DNA of 64,000 bases, taken from positions 30,701,245-30,765,244 of the forward strand of contig OY848917.1 in NCBI GenBank assembly GCA_963693285.1, in the 5' to 3' direction. Source of the stretch: Xestospongia muta. Its lineage: Eukaryota; Porifera; Demospongiae; Haplosclerida; Petrosiidae. Position numbers and translations under genes: made by a program. The notes below the pieces were generated by a model that was not told the origin of the DNA, ran no database searches, and saw only the letters and a program-made list of their open reading frames with translations. This document shows positions 33,860 through 46,622 of this stretch, piece after piece. Every line of letters begins with the position of its first letter. Position 1 is the stretch's first letter.

Positions 33860-35121
33860 TGTATCCCATTGAGCAATTTCTTTAATTTTATGCATGGATG
33901 TAAATTTACTACAGAATAAGCTAAAGCAGGTATAAATAGAGGTTATATATTTGTATATATTTATTATATAGGTTATATTATAAATATTAGCAGCACTGTG
34001 ATTTAAATTGGAATTCTATTAGACACTTACGCAAAAACAGTAACAAATTGTATGTGATACAAAATTGTACGTGTTTCTTATATCTATGACAATTTAACAA
34101 GATAAGATTCATGTGAATATAGGAAAAAAATTTGCATAGTAAATGCAGGGAACAAATTGTAAGTTAGCCCATTGGTCTTATTTGTGCTGATCATTGCACT
34201 GATTGACTTGAAGAAAGTTGTGTTTTGTCTAATATTTTTAATGTACCAGGAGAATCCACAGAATATTGATATTTTCTGTATAGAGGAAAAAAATTAATAA
34301 AAAATATGAGAGAAAAATTGAATAAACCTAATTACAGATACAGATAAAAAATGCGTAAAAGTGTAAATCTATACTGCAGAGTGCATGTAACATGTACATT
34401 TAAGATTGGACAAGGTGTGGTCAAATTATTGATGGATCACGTGATGCACATTACAAACTGTTGTTTGATGACTCAGCATTTCTCTTCAATCATAGGGAAA
34501 AAAGCTTTGTCGTTTACTGGGTACTTTGCACTCTGATTGACATGTCTGTGATGCTGTAACTGAGTAAGTAATAGTATCATTTAATTGCCAAGCAAGATTA
34601 AGTGCTAGATTAGTGATAAATGTTTCTCTGAATTTATTGTAACTTGAAAATGAAGCGTTCTTTGGAAACGTCCCATAGTACAAATATAAATCGATATATT
34701 ATCTATTAGTACCAGTTTTTTCAGTGCTTTGAGACGTTTCCTGAATGCGTTACTTCGCTCCAAGTCCACAAAACACTTTTCAGAACTTTTCTAACGATTG
34801 CTTCGACAAACGACCTTCTGTCTTGCTGATCCGTATTCCACTAAGATTCTCTACAGCACACTAAATAATCTCCACATTAATTTTTTTTTACTTTTCGAGA
34901 AACGGCACTTGACCTCTGCAGCCTGAAATTTTTTTGCGAGTTTTAATTTTTCCTTTTCTTTGACGATGTTCTTGATACTACTGTTGTAAAGTCCACACGT
35001 TTTTCTATTCATTTCTAAACGTTGGTAGCTGCTAACGCTTCGCTTGCCAAGTTATAGCAGTTCAAAAAACAGGCAGTGCAGACACACACACGCACACACA
35101 CACACTGACAGAATACAGTAC
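33368..35121. other. Downstream intergenic region; no gene recognised
   Basis: AT-rich, with an (AT)n tract at ~33818-33856. 34735-35100 is less AT-rich and ends in a (CA)n-rich tract, but neither strand gives an extended frame. It may be an unclassified repeat associated with the hairpin at 35122. Confidence 0.35.
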
Positions 35122-35149
35122 CCTCGCTTTGCGCCCACGCACAGCGAGG
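35122..35149. repeat. GC-rich hairpin (12-bp stem)
   Basis: cctcgctttgcg (35122-35133), loop ccca, then cgcacagcgagg (35138-35149); 11 of 12 pairs match. Follows a (CA)n tract. Confidence 0.85.
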
Positions 35150-36173
35150 TTAATAATCCACTACACTTTGAAATACAATACACTATTATAGTTTGTTTAG
35201 TCTAAACATACTGTATTAAATTGATACAAAAGACATTATGTATTTGCTAATATATTATTTAGACATGTATGATAGCTAAAAAAGTTTAAAAATTGAATCA
35301 ACAATACCAGCATTGACACAATTTGTTAAAATTTGCAGTATTATTAACGAGGTAAACGTTCAATGATGTTTTTTATGGAATAATGGAGATTTCTTTCTGT
35401 TGAACTTATATTAAGTAAATAGCCCCTGTAACATTCTATATCACTTTCATTACATGGCTATTTGGCATGCCATAACGAGGCATAGTACATTATGCTCCGA
35501 CAAGTTAGTACTTGTTGGAACACCATAGGCCAAAAAATGTCCATATTTCTTTGTGAGCACCTTTTTCTGTCAATATGTTTTTCCTCTTTGTGACTGTAAA
35601 ACTGGAGATTTATATTTACCATAACAAGAGACATGTCAAGAAGTTAGCACTGTTACATGTAGGACATGTGGCCACTTCTGGAACAACTGATCCAGCCACA
35701 CAAGTTACCTAATTGTTCTACAAGATACCTATGTATCGATTCCACCAAGCAGTTATACCACCTACATTAAAATAACTATCATTATAGACTTTTGGATTGT
35801 TGGTTGGCAGTAATACATGAAGGTGTCATGCAAAAGGTGAGAGTATCTTGGTATACAACAATACATTTTTTACTGGATGTTTGCTAAATTATGTCAGTTT
35901 AAAACAATAAATAACTTTAATGCAAAATGCTATATACATACAATGGTACTCAAAAGAGTTCTGCCACCCGCATGTCTCTTACTAAAAATATTACTGAAGC
36001 TCATCTACTTAGACAATGTGCAGTACTTAACAGAACATCTTACAACTGTTTAGTTATGTCTATCAAATGCTGTTTATACAAGAGCAATTAAAGCAGCAGT
36101 TATATAAACTTGTTTAAAGTCCTTTACTCACAGAGAAGTGAATGGAAACAATTAGAAAATAGTTAACCACAGC
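35150..36173. other. No gene recognised; probable left flank of the Tc1 relic
   Basis: The sequence at ~35941 (caatggtactcaaaag, then gagttctgccacc) resembles the outer terminal repeat of Tc1-like elements. No matching right terminus was found beyond 36855. Confidence 0.35.
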
Positions 36174-36855
36174 ATGCCCAGAAGATCCACCAGTGAGTTC
36201 CAGAGAAGTCAAATTATAGCTTTGCACCAGCTTAAACTGCCATCTAGAGCTATATCAAAACAATTGAAAATACCAAAGAGTACAGTAAATGACACCATCA
36301 AAAAATACAAGCCAGTAACTGATAAACCATAATATGAATGTCCAAAATTGTCTTCAAAACAAGAAGATAGAAGTCCTTGTATTAAAGTCAATCAGAAATC
36401 AAAACTAACAGTACCTCTTCTGAAATATATATGAAAGAAGGAAGATCTGTCATGGCTTCCTCAAGTACAATGAACAAAAGACTGATAGATGCCAGATTAA
36501 ATGTTAGATTATTGAAAAGGAAACCATTGTTACTGCCGAGACACAAACAACATTTCCAATAGGCAAAGGATCACAAGGACTGGACAGAGGATATGTGGAA
36601 GAAAATTGTATGGTCTGATGAATCTAAGATTAATCTCTACCACAGTGATGGTCAAATGTAGTCAAGGCGTGGCCTGACCCTCGCGCACGAGAGGGTCAAG
36701 CCACGCCTTGATTAGGTGGAACGTACATATGACGTTAATGATGTAGACTGGCATAAGAATTTAATGAGGACTGTATACAGGGCACAGTAAAGCATGGTGG
36801 CGGTAGTATGATGGTTTGGGAGGAGGGGAGGTGCATTTGTGGCAACAAAAGGGTA
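36174..36855 (+). pseudogene. Tc1-like transposase relic, interrupted by a foldback insertion
   Basis: ATG at 36174 reads an HTH domain: FQRSQIIALHQLKLPSRAIS, KQLKIPKSTVNDTIKKY, then a stop. After frame changes it reads STMNKRLIDARLNVRLLKRK and RHKQHF, then MWKKIVWSDESKINLYHSDG, which carries the second catalytic Asp (WSDES). Immediately after this, at 36661, a 52-bp palindrome interrupts the frame. Downstream the homology resumes (TYDVNDVDWHKNLM, TVKHGGGSMMVWG). The C-terminal part with the third acidic residue is missing. Confidence 0.75.
36661..36712. repeat. 52-bp GC-rich foldback inserted in the Tc1 relic, flanked by TA
   Basis: Arms 36662-36682 and 36691-36711 (tcaaggcgtggc...) pair over 21 bp with one mismatch; the loop is gcgcacga. 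TA lies on each side (36659-36660 and 36713-36714). Tc1 homology continues on both sides in the same frame if the 52 bases plus one TA are left out. Confidence 0.8.
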
Positions 36856-37168
36856 TGTTAATACAGTTTCAGTGTGATAAGTTATAGCAAGTGTATGATT
36901 AGTAAACTGGCATATTTACTTTAGATTTAAAAGTGATTAGAGATAAGCTAAATTTTATATGGTAAGGAAACACATTCCACAGAGAGAGAAAAGAAGAGAA
37001 AAATGACTTTTGTGGGGCAGATGAGTGAGAAAAAGTGATGGTAAATGTGAGACAATCAAAGTGATGAGAAGCATGACTTGGAGGAGATTTGTGGGTGAAA
37101 ATATCAGAAGAAAAAAGATTGTTAGTAAATTATTGAGAAGACATAATTTAGAAATAGAGTGAGTTGAG
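36856..37168. other. No gene recognised
   Basis: A purine-rich stretch (gagagaaaagaagagaaaaa-like) between the Tc1 relic and the transporter pseudogene. Confidence 0.3.
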
Positions 37169-38313
37169 ATGGGAGGAAGGTTAAAAGTTCTTTCTAATAA
37201 TGGATATTGTATGCTCTTCTTTATGTTCTCATTGCTTGGATTAATAGCTGATGTGTGGACAGGACATTATAAGATCACTGTCACTGGCATCTTCTTGTGC
37301 TTTTTTGCTTGGATACTTTCTGGAGTTGTTTTAATTATAGCAACATATTGGTCCAATAATCCATCATTATTCGTAATAATTAATATGCATTTGCTTATCT
37401 TTTGTGCTGTAGTTGGATATACTGGGCTTTGAGTAAACATTGTATAGTGCAATATTGATCAACTTGTAGGAGCTAGAGGAGATGAATTAAGTGCTATCAT
37501 AAGGAGGTAATGAGAAATATTGTGGACCTTTTACAGAAGAAGTAGAAAATGTGAAGCTAAGTATGATTCCTCTGATGATTTGTATTGTTGGACTCAGCTG
37601 TGTTGATGAAGTATACTGGAGAATAATGAAGGATACTAATCTTCTTAATTTAACTTTTAAGTCTTGCTTCATTTCAAATAACATAATCAAGTTTATAATT
37701 CCAGCTTTCTTACTGCTTCTTCATCAGTTCTTCGTTTATCCATGTTTCAATAATTACATTCCTACTATATGTTGAAGAGAATACGTCTGGGACTAGTCTT
37801 TGCTTTGGCAACCATATGTGGTTATATGTAAGTATCAAAACAATAGCTTCTCATATATCAATGACCTATTGCTAATTCCTCAGATATTATATATATAGTA
37901 TGGTTTTGTACTGAGTTTCCAGTTCACAATAGCACTGTTTCCCATACAAGTGAGAAGGATGATGGTTGAGATGTGGTTTGTTATTCTTGGTGTTGGTAAT
38001 TTTATTAATATTAGTACAAAATATCCTTTTGCTGCAATGATAATTGTATCTGTCCAAGTGTCTATTATTACTTACTAAAGGTTTTGTTACCTTTATTATG
38101 TTAGTATTCATATTACTTGGTAAATGGTAAAAGTTATGTGTACAGGAGAATCAAATCAATATTGTTTAAATTGTTAATGAACACTATGTAAAATATCTGA
38201 ACCAGGAAGATGAATACGAAAGACTAATTGGTCTTGTACTGAATGATACTATGTTTCAAAGAGATTCAGTGTTGTGTCAGTTTGATGTGATAAATAGAAA
38301 GGTTGTGTATTGA
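37169..38313 (+). pseudogene. POT/PTR2 (SLC15)-like transporter pseudogene
   Basis: The 5' frame (37169-37432) encodes three hydrophobic segments, including CMLFFMFSLLGLIADVWTG, a POT-like membrane stretch. Interrupted frames follow: NIDQLVGARGDELSAIIRR (the QFNxDQL..A..DEL..I motif), then 37551-37775 with a membrane helix (FIIPAFLLLLHQFFVYP). After a frameshift LKRIRLGLVFALATICGYM leads to a GTAAGT donor, and around 37921-38130 VGNFINISTKYPF and a final helix. The C-terminal tail (NEHYVKYLNQEDEYERLIG) runs to a stop at 38311. Several stops and frameshifts make it a pseudogene. Family members are proton-coupled peptide carriers of the plasma membrane. The N-terminal ~100 residues are missing. 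Confidence 0.65.
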
Positions 38314-40366
38314 ACACATTATATATATTTGATGATATTTTTAATTATTGATATCATTAAATTTATTAAATATCAAGTTAAATAATTTTTATACATAACA
38401 TAGCAATAGGACTAAAATAGACTGACCACACCCATAAATAACAACATGTAATGATTTAGTGTCATTGGTTTATACCCACTTTGTCCAATCCCATTTCATC
38501 AACTGAATTTAATATTATTTCATTTTGTCTAAGATTTTAAAAGATCTTAAATGCTGTTTTTACATTGATAAGGTTATATTGAGAATATGAATATGTATAT
38601 ATTATTTATATATTTATATATTTAGTGTTTGTTTCATAGTATAAGACCATTGTAACGCATTTTTAGACTTTTTTTAAATTTTAGACAAGAGCTGTTGCAC
38701 AATTATTAGACAAAATGGAATTATACAAATTGGAATTATGCAAAATGTAAAAATACCATCTCATTTTCGCGAATATATTAATAAGTGACTGGACATCAGT
38801 GTTCATAATACATAGATTGTATAATGTATAAGAAAATGGCAGCCTAAAGTGTCATAACATGGACAATTAGACCTGTATTGTACGCCAATACTAATTTATA
38901 CACATTATATGCTATAGTTTCTGTATAGCTTGTGATAATGCTTATTTAAAATATCACGTTTCATTAGTTATTGACATATACACATTTATATTTCAGTGAG
39001 GTAGCTAAACCACAACAGTCATCCATTCATATGTAAATAGTTACAATTATATCACGTTGCATTACACAAGCATCAGTATAAATGATAATTGACATAACAT
39101 GTAATAGACTTATAGTCTTAGACTCATGATCAAATATTGGATGTATTGTGATCACAAGTCTTCTTTAATAAACAGCATATAATTATATAGGAATCATTTT
39201 GATTATTAAAATTGTAATTACTTTCTAGACTACCAACAATTATTTTTAATAATAATTGTTTATCATCTATTTCTGTGCTTTAACATCATGTGTTTACATG
39301 TACATGAACTAAATGATACAGAAGATAAACATCTGACAGACTACATCATCAACTATTATAATTTAGTTGTATCAACTATAGTGCTATGATGTACTTAAAT
39401 AGATTAGGAAAAGAGTATCATATTAGACACCATATTTACTAACATCAACTGTATAATATACTTATCAGGTTAAAGAGAAAAGTTTAGACAATTTAAATGT
39501 ATTTGAAAAACCACAAATTGAATGACTTTGTAATAACAGTCATCAACGTTGTATTCTAATTAATTGATTATTCATTATTATACTAAAAAGCATAAGGAGC
39601 ACAACAATCAAGCTACATAACAAAAAATGTCTTTTTAATCTCAATAGGATGACAAATACTAGAAATCACAATATTTTAATATTTTGTACTTTTGATTTAA
39701 ATTGGCATCTTCAAAATAATCACTGAATAATTTTAATTAACCTCGTTGAGAGTGAAAGAAAATAATTACTGCAGTATTAACAAAAAATCATAAAAGATTA
39801 CAACAAAACTATTAACAGAGTGCATTACCATTGATCAACAAATAAGTCAAAATGTCGTTATTATCTAATAATTAAATAATTAATAATTAGATATTTGCAG
39901 TTCACCAAATTTAGAAATATTAAGACATGAAATGTAACCATTTCAAAGTTGTTTTATCAGTTATAAAAAGACAAATGAGAGGTACATCTTTGTCTGTAAT
40001 GCTATTATATAACCTTATTAACTTGAGTGTAGTATTATTAGAGAGACTACTAGTAAGCATCTGTAGGGTGTTAGGCAAGAGAGGTAAGGACTACTAGGTC
40101 TTCTATTATATTGTTGTAAGTCTTCTATTATATTGATGTAAGTCAACATATTTGATAATTCAGTGACATAGCGATTATATCAAAAGGAATGTCTGATATG
40201 TCATTTACTCTCACTGGACATTCCTTGATATTCTTTAATGCAAATAGTAAATTGTCAGTGTGGTAACTTAACCTTTGGACTTCCGTGAAACCTTATAAAT
40301 CTATGTGTATATAATCTGTAGTTTGTTTCGTTTTGTCATTCATTGTTGTCGTTATTATTATTAATA
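38314..40366. other. Intergenic, no gene recognised
   Basis: Strongly AT-rich with short inverted words (aacaattattttt / aataattgtt at 39233-39262). The 40000-40366 part may be 3' UTR of the minus-strand exon at 40367-40542. Confidence 0.35.
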
Positions 40367-40542
40367 CTAGTTGCCAAGATAAATTCGTGCAACTCGGCTA
40401 CAAAAGTCAGGAAATAATGACTTGAGAATAATCTTGTGTGTTCTTGTCCCCTTTAATTCATGCATTCTTTCTTTACATTCTTCTACTGTAAATGAGACAA
40501 ATATAATTCTATCATTGGTCCACCAAACACTTCCAGTGTCTC
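40367..40542 (-). CDS. Probable terminal exon of an unidentified minus-strand gene
   Basis: Acceptor TATTATAG is followed by 176 bases of open frame ending in TAG: DTGSVWWTNDRIIFVSFTVE, ECKERMHELKGTRTHKI, FPDFCSRVARIYLGN. Charged-residue composition and non-repetitive codons look genuinely coding. No domain recognised. Upstream on this strand lies the 141-bp satellite, so the preceding exon must be beyond it or inside it. Confidence 0.5.
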
Positions 40543-40644
40543 CTATAATAAAACATAACATAGTTATTCTATCATATACTACATACATAATAATAGCTAT
40601 ACACACATTCTAACATGCTTAAATACTACCAATGTATATGTATA

Positions 40645-42103
40645 GAGTGAACAATATGATAAAATTGCATTCAAAACACTTAGAACTTACATTACAACAT
40701 GTCACATTTAAGATAAGTAATGACAGCACCATAAATGTCAAAACAAAAACATTTGAGTGTACAAAATGAATTAATTGCATTCAATATATATAGAATTTAC
40801 ATTACAATAAATCACACTTACCAACTATTATATAGTAAAGGTCACATTCAGATGATAACTAATGACAGCAACACGAATTTGGTAATAAAAAAACAATAGA
40901 GTGAACAAAATGACAAACTGCATTCAATATACATAGAATTTACTTTACAATAAATCACACTTATCTGCTATTATATTGTAAAAGACACATTCAGATGATG
41001 AGTGATGACAGCAACATAAATGTGGTAATAAAAAAACAATAGAGTGAACAAAATGACAAAATTGTATTCAATACACTTAGAGTTTACTTTACAATATATC
41101 ACACTTACATGCTATGATATTGTAGTGAAAACATTCAGTTGATGAGTAATGACAGACCAATATATGTGGTAACGAAAAAAAAAATAGAGTGATAAAAATG
41201 ACAAAACTATAGTCAATATACTTAGAATTTACATTACAATAAATCACACTTACCTACCATTTTATAGTAAAAGACACATTCAGATCATGAGTACTGACAA
41301 TACTATATATGTGAAAACAAAAAACAATAGAATGAACAAAATCACTAAATTGCATTCTATACACTTAAAATTTACATTACAAATAAATCACAGATACCTG
41401 CTTTATATTGAAAAGGACACATTCAAATGATGAGTAATGACAGCAAAATAAATGTGGTAACAAAAAACCATATAGTGAACAAAATGATAAAATTGTATTT
41501 AATAAACTTAGAACTTACATTACAACATATCACATTTACCAACTATTATATCGCAAAGGACACATTCAAACAATGAGTTATGACAACCGCATTAATACAA
41601 AGACAAAAAAAATAGAGTGAACAAAATGGTAAAATTTGTATTCAATACACATAGAATTTAAATTACAATATATCATACTTACCCATTTTTATACTGTAAA
41701 GGAAACATTCAGATGATGAGTATTGACAGCAACACAAATGCGGTAATGAAAAAACAATAGAGTGAACAAAATGACAAAATTGCATTCAATATCCATAGAA
41801 TTTACTTTACAATAAATCACGTTTATCTGCTATGATATTGTAAAAGACACATTCAGATATAATGAGTAATGACAGCAACATAAATGTGGTAATAAAAAAA
41901 TAGAGTGAACAAAATGACAAAATTTTATTCAATACATTTAGAATTTACATTACAATATATCACACTTACACACTATTATATTGTAAAGAAAAAATTCAGT
42001 TGATGAGTAATGATATCACAATAAATGTGGTAACAAAAAACAATAGTGTGAACAAAATAAAAAAAATTCCATTCAATACACTTAGAATTTACATTACAGC
42101 ATA
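40645..42103. repeat. ~141-bp satellite, array 1 (about 10 units)
   Basis: Repeating unit has landmarks caatagagtgaacaaaatga, cacttagaatttacattaca, tcacacttaccaactattat and attcagatgatgagtaatga. Spacing of the cacttac landmark is ~141 bp. On the minus strand most units read GGTAAGTGTGA, a good 5' splice-site consensus. Confidence 0.9.
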
Positions 42104-42176
42104 TATGCTGTAAGGAAAATTCTAAGTGTATTGAATGGAAATTTTTTATTTTGTTCACACTATTGTTTTTTGTTAT
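42031..42176. repeat. ~146-bp palindrome where the satellite inverts
   Basis: Centred on cagcatatatgctg (42097-42110). The left arm (acaaaaaacaatagtgtgaa ...) and right arm (... ttcacactattgttttttgt) are satellite sequence in opposite orientation, ~72 bp each with few mismatches. A second inverted partial unit follows to ~42232. Confidence 0.85.
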
Positions 42177-42229
42177 ATGCTGTAATGTAAATTCTAAGTG
42201 TATTGAATGGAAATTTTTTATTTTGCTCA

Positions 42230-42260
<31 letters not shown>

Positions 42261-43027
42261 TGCTTTCTCCTCTCTTTTTCTCTGTGTTTGTTTGTCTCTA
42301 TCTATGTGTGTGTGTGTCGCTCTTTCTCCCTCGTTTTCATTAATTGTGAATGATAATGATGTAGCCATCTCTAAAGAAATATAGATACTAGTATTATCTA
42401 TGTTACAAAAGGTAGATGTATGTATAAAATTCCCTCTCTTTCTCTTTCCTTCTAAATCTACCTCTCCCTTAAACACTCTAACTCTTGCTTTCCTTCTCTG
42501 TCTCTGCCTCTATGCCAGTCTGTCCTCTCTCTGTGTCTGTGTGTCTGCATATTACTCATGTGTGTGTGTGTGTGTCTCCATCGTTTTCATCACTTGCAAA
42601 TGATAATGATGTAGCTCACCATGGAGTCTTTAAGAAATATTGATACCAGTATTATCTACGTTGAAAAAGATGTTATGTTTGTAAACTCCTCTCTCACTGT
42701 GTATGTGTGTCTGCATGTTTCTCTATGTGTGTGTCTCTCTCCCTCGTTTTCATCATGCGAACAATAATCATGTAGTCTATCAAGGAGTCTCTAAAGAAAT
42801 ATGAATACCAGTATTATCTATGTTTAAAAAATTTACACGTGTAGACTTCCCTCTTTCTGTCTCTCTCTCTCTCTCTCTCTCATTCTCTCTCATTTTGTCT
42901 CTCTCTCTCTCCCTTGTTTTCATTAATTGTAAATGATAATGATGTAGCCTATAATGTAGTCTTTAAAGAAATATATAAACAAGTAATATCTATGTTACAA
43001 AAGGTAGATATGTTATGACCTTCGCTT

Positions 43028-43066
<39 letters not shown>

Positions 43067-43067
43067 T

Positions 43068-43098
<31 letters not shown>

Positions 43099-43440
43099 TT
43101 CTCTCTACCTTTTTCTCCTTCTCCTCTCTCTCTTTTTTTATGCTTTTTTATCACACTTTCTCTCTTTTTTGCCCTCTCCATCTCTCCTTCTCTCTCTCTC
43201 TATGTGTATGTGTATGTCTCTCTCTCCTTCATTTTCATTAATTGTAAATGTTTAAAATGTAGCCTACCATTGAGTCTTGAATGAGATATAAATACCAGTA
43301 TTATTTATGTTACAAAAGGTAGATATGTGTGTAAACTTCTCTGTCTCACTCTCTTGCTCTCTCTTTCTGTGTCTATATGTCTCTATGTGTGTTTGTGTGT
43401 ATGTCTCTCTCCCCGTCATGTTATAGGTTTTACTGTTTTC
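42104..43440. repeat. CT-rich minisatellite, block 1
   Basis: (CT)n tracts alternate with a ~90-base core (attaattgtaaatgataatg ... gttacaaaaggtagatatg) present about five times (near 42345, 42595, 42770, 42920 and 43230), and end with ggttttactgttttcatcta at ~43426. Long runs of open frame here (Ser/Leu or Arg/Glu) are artefacts of the dinucleotide. Confidence 0.85.
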
Positions 43441-43702
43441 ATCTAAAGTCTTGAAGTTGTAGGTGAATTATTATATAATATAATTATTATAATTCAATAA
43501 ACCATTAATATGTTTGTACATGAACTATTACAAATTGCTATTACTGTATGGCAGTACAAAAGCAGCTATGATATTGCTATTGGTAACACTTCATACATGA
43601 TCGTATCTGTTGAAGAGACCTCTTTCCATATCATGGTAGAGGTAGTAGTTACTTGTGAACTGAATTTTTGAGAGTGCCTTGATTCACATGGTGGACACTT
43701 AC

Positions 43703-43801
43703 TTTATTTATGATATCATATACCCGAACCTCTCCAGTCTCTTCTATATTGATGATCCAGTACTATGTGTTTGGACTTGAATGATTCACATTAATATGTG
43801 T
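43703..43801 (-). pseudogene. Frameshifted duplicate of the exon at 60173-60269
   Basis: Acceptor GAGTGCAG and donor AATAAA|GTAAGTG are conserved, and most of the exon is identical at nucleotide level (caagtccaaacacatagtac). A 2-base insertion (ttctatattg versus ttctattg) breaks the frame. The surrounding 43495-43860 is also shared with 57160-57260 and 60060-60330. Confidence 0.6.
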
Positions 43802-43879
43802 CTGCACTCATAGAGATTGTGATGTCTCTAAGGAAGATAAACAATAGTTTGTAATACTAATTAATTAATTGTATCCAAT

Positions 43880-44596
43880 TACATAGAATTTACATTACAA
43901 TAAATCACAGTTACCAACTATTATATGGTAAAGGTCACATTCTGATAATGAGTAATGATAGCAACATAAATGTTGTAATAAAAAAATAGAATGAACAAAA
44001 TGATAAAATTGCATTCAATATACCTATTACTTTACAATAAATCACATTTATCTGCTATTATATTGTAAAAGACACATTCGGATGATGAGTAATGACAATA
44101 ACATAAAAGTGAAAACAAAAAACAATAGAATGAATAAAATGAAAAAAATTGCATTCAATACACTTAGAATTCACATAACAATATATCAAACTTACCAGCT
44201 ATTATTGAGTAATGACAGCACTGCAATAAATGTGGTATAACAAAAAAGAGTGAACAAAATCACATAATTGTATTCAATACACATAGAATTTATATTACAA
44301 TATATCACACTTACCAACTATTATATAGCAAAGGACACATTCAGACGATGAGTTATGACAGCAGCATTAATATAAAAACAAAAAAAATAGAGTGAACAAA
44401 ATGACAAAATTGTATTCAATACACTTAGAATTTATATTACAATATATAACACATACACACAATTATATTGTAAAGAAAAAATTCAGTTGATGAGTAATGA
44501 TATCACAATAAATGTGGTAACAATAAACAATAGTGTGAACAAAATGAAAAATTTCCATTCAATACACTTAGAATTTACATTACAGCATACATGTAA
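43880..44596. repeat. ~141-bp satellite, array 1b (about 5 units)
   Basis: Same unit and orientation as 40645-42103, ending at aatttacattacagcatac, the same point where the first array turns at 42100. Confidence 0.9.
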
Positions 44597-45150
<554 letters not shown>

Positions 45151-45839
45151 TATAATATATTATAACAATACATATTAATATATTAGAACAATAGAACAAT
45201 AATATATAGAAATGGTCAGTTAATATGTAGTCTAACATATTGTATGAAAGATCATTGACACACTTTGAATGTCACCCAAAGTATTAATAATATTGAGCAC
45301 ACTTCATTAGTATGTACAGTATTCAAAACTTTTATTTACACATTTATGACACAATGACATGATATTTTAAGGTAACAAAGTCAGTTGTCTTCTTATATAT
45401 GGCAAGACAAGATGATCAACTAAATAAGATTGCTTTATAAAAACAAAAGATGAGAGGTATGATGACAGATTTCATAGCTATGAAAGTGGAAATTGAAACA
45501 GACAGTATGAAGAGTTTCAACAGACAAGAAAACATTTGTCTACATCAAGAATTATAATATATGAGTTAAGGTTGACTGAAAGAACAACTATACCACCACA
45601 CTTATAACTGTCTCCAAGACTTCAATCCAATTCAATCTATTGACAAAATGTATTACATGTATTATCAATGATAGGATGTAAGTACCTTGTAACATGTTTC
45701 TCTGGATTTTCAGGTTCAGAAAAAGGTTTGAGTTAGTTGAGAGTAGTAGACAAGACTAGCTAAATACACTTTTGAGGCTAGTGCAATGAAGACAATTATA
45801 CACTATAAAATTATTGTCCTGTCACTTAATTTACTTACC

Positions 45840-46622
45840 AGGAGCAGCGATAATAATTATCAGAACTAAATGATCATCAATAGAATTAGAGTACAAACAG
45901 GACAGTCTTTGGTGATGGTTTGTCAGAGTTTGAGGAATGTTCTTGAAGCATTGAACTCAATGAGCAAGCTCTTTAAAGTAGTTATGTTTGCTCTCATACC
46001 TCATACACCAAAACCTAGTTTAAGGTCCCACACCTTCAAAGAGATTATTAATCACATATTTAAATACAACCATGTTTGTGTTACCTGCTAATCCATTTAG
46101 GGTAGTGTAACATATAATGAAGTGTTGGAGTAATATTACAAGATGGGTAGAGCTGAGAAAAGGATAAATGGTGCTCCTTAATTAGAATTGCAAGATAAGC
46201 ATCATATCATATGTGACATCACTAGAGCAAAGAGTAGATCAATAATTTCAAGAAGTTGAAGAAAATCCTGCCACCTAATATCAGTTTCTGGTATGTTATC
46301 ACCAATCATCATGCAAAAAACCGACATAAACACCACATTTGGGCAGCTATGTTACAACAATAATGTTATGAATACCTAGTACCTTTTTGTTTAAGTGAAT
46401 GATCCGATGAATGAAAAAGTCCATTTAAGGAATCATTGTAGGTTTATTTTGAGCATCCAAAGAAGAGTGTGGAAAGTGTTCAATTTGGTCTTGATTTGAT
46501 CCAGAGTAATAACCTGTTGGCTAATTAAGTACTTCAGTTTTTCATTGCATAAAAAGTACACCCTTCCAGCACATTGTGCACGATATCAGTCACAAGTCCA
46601 TCAACAACACGAAAATACTTGG
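45840..46622 (-). pseudogene. Uncharacterised transposon-associated protein, middle to C-terminal part
   Basis: Minus-strand pieces in order: SKYFRVVDGLVTDIVHNVLE (~46560-46620), QQVITLDQIKTKLNTFHTLL, then LMIGDNIPETDIRWQDFLQL and EIIDLLFA (~46210-46310), IKEHHLSFSQLYPS and LHYMLHYPKW (~46100-46170), then RFWCMRYESKHNYFKELAH (~46000) and CFKNIPQTLTNHHQRLSCLY. Frames change and a few stops interrupt. I recall this motif series (GLP.D.MHD.LEG, WCLLRLLPL.IGD, WCMRFE.KHNYFK) from uncharacterised, repeated, probably transposon-derived proteins of fish, cnidarians and sponges. Function unknown. Confidence 0.5.

Noticed and set aside
34735..35100. Candidate gene in a less AT-rich stretch
   Set aside because: Stops in all frames of both strands and no recognisable motif; probably an unclassified repeat.
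40645..42103. 3-base microexon (TTG) between AATAG and GTAAGTG in each satellite unit
   Set aside because: The acceptor and donor words are present in many units, but nothing shows use; units vary at the acceptor. Kept only as part of the splice-donor finding.
42151..43284. Several 60-166 codon frames in the CT-rich minisatellite
   Set aside because: Repeat composition only; satellite sequence continues through them and no splice structure is visible.
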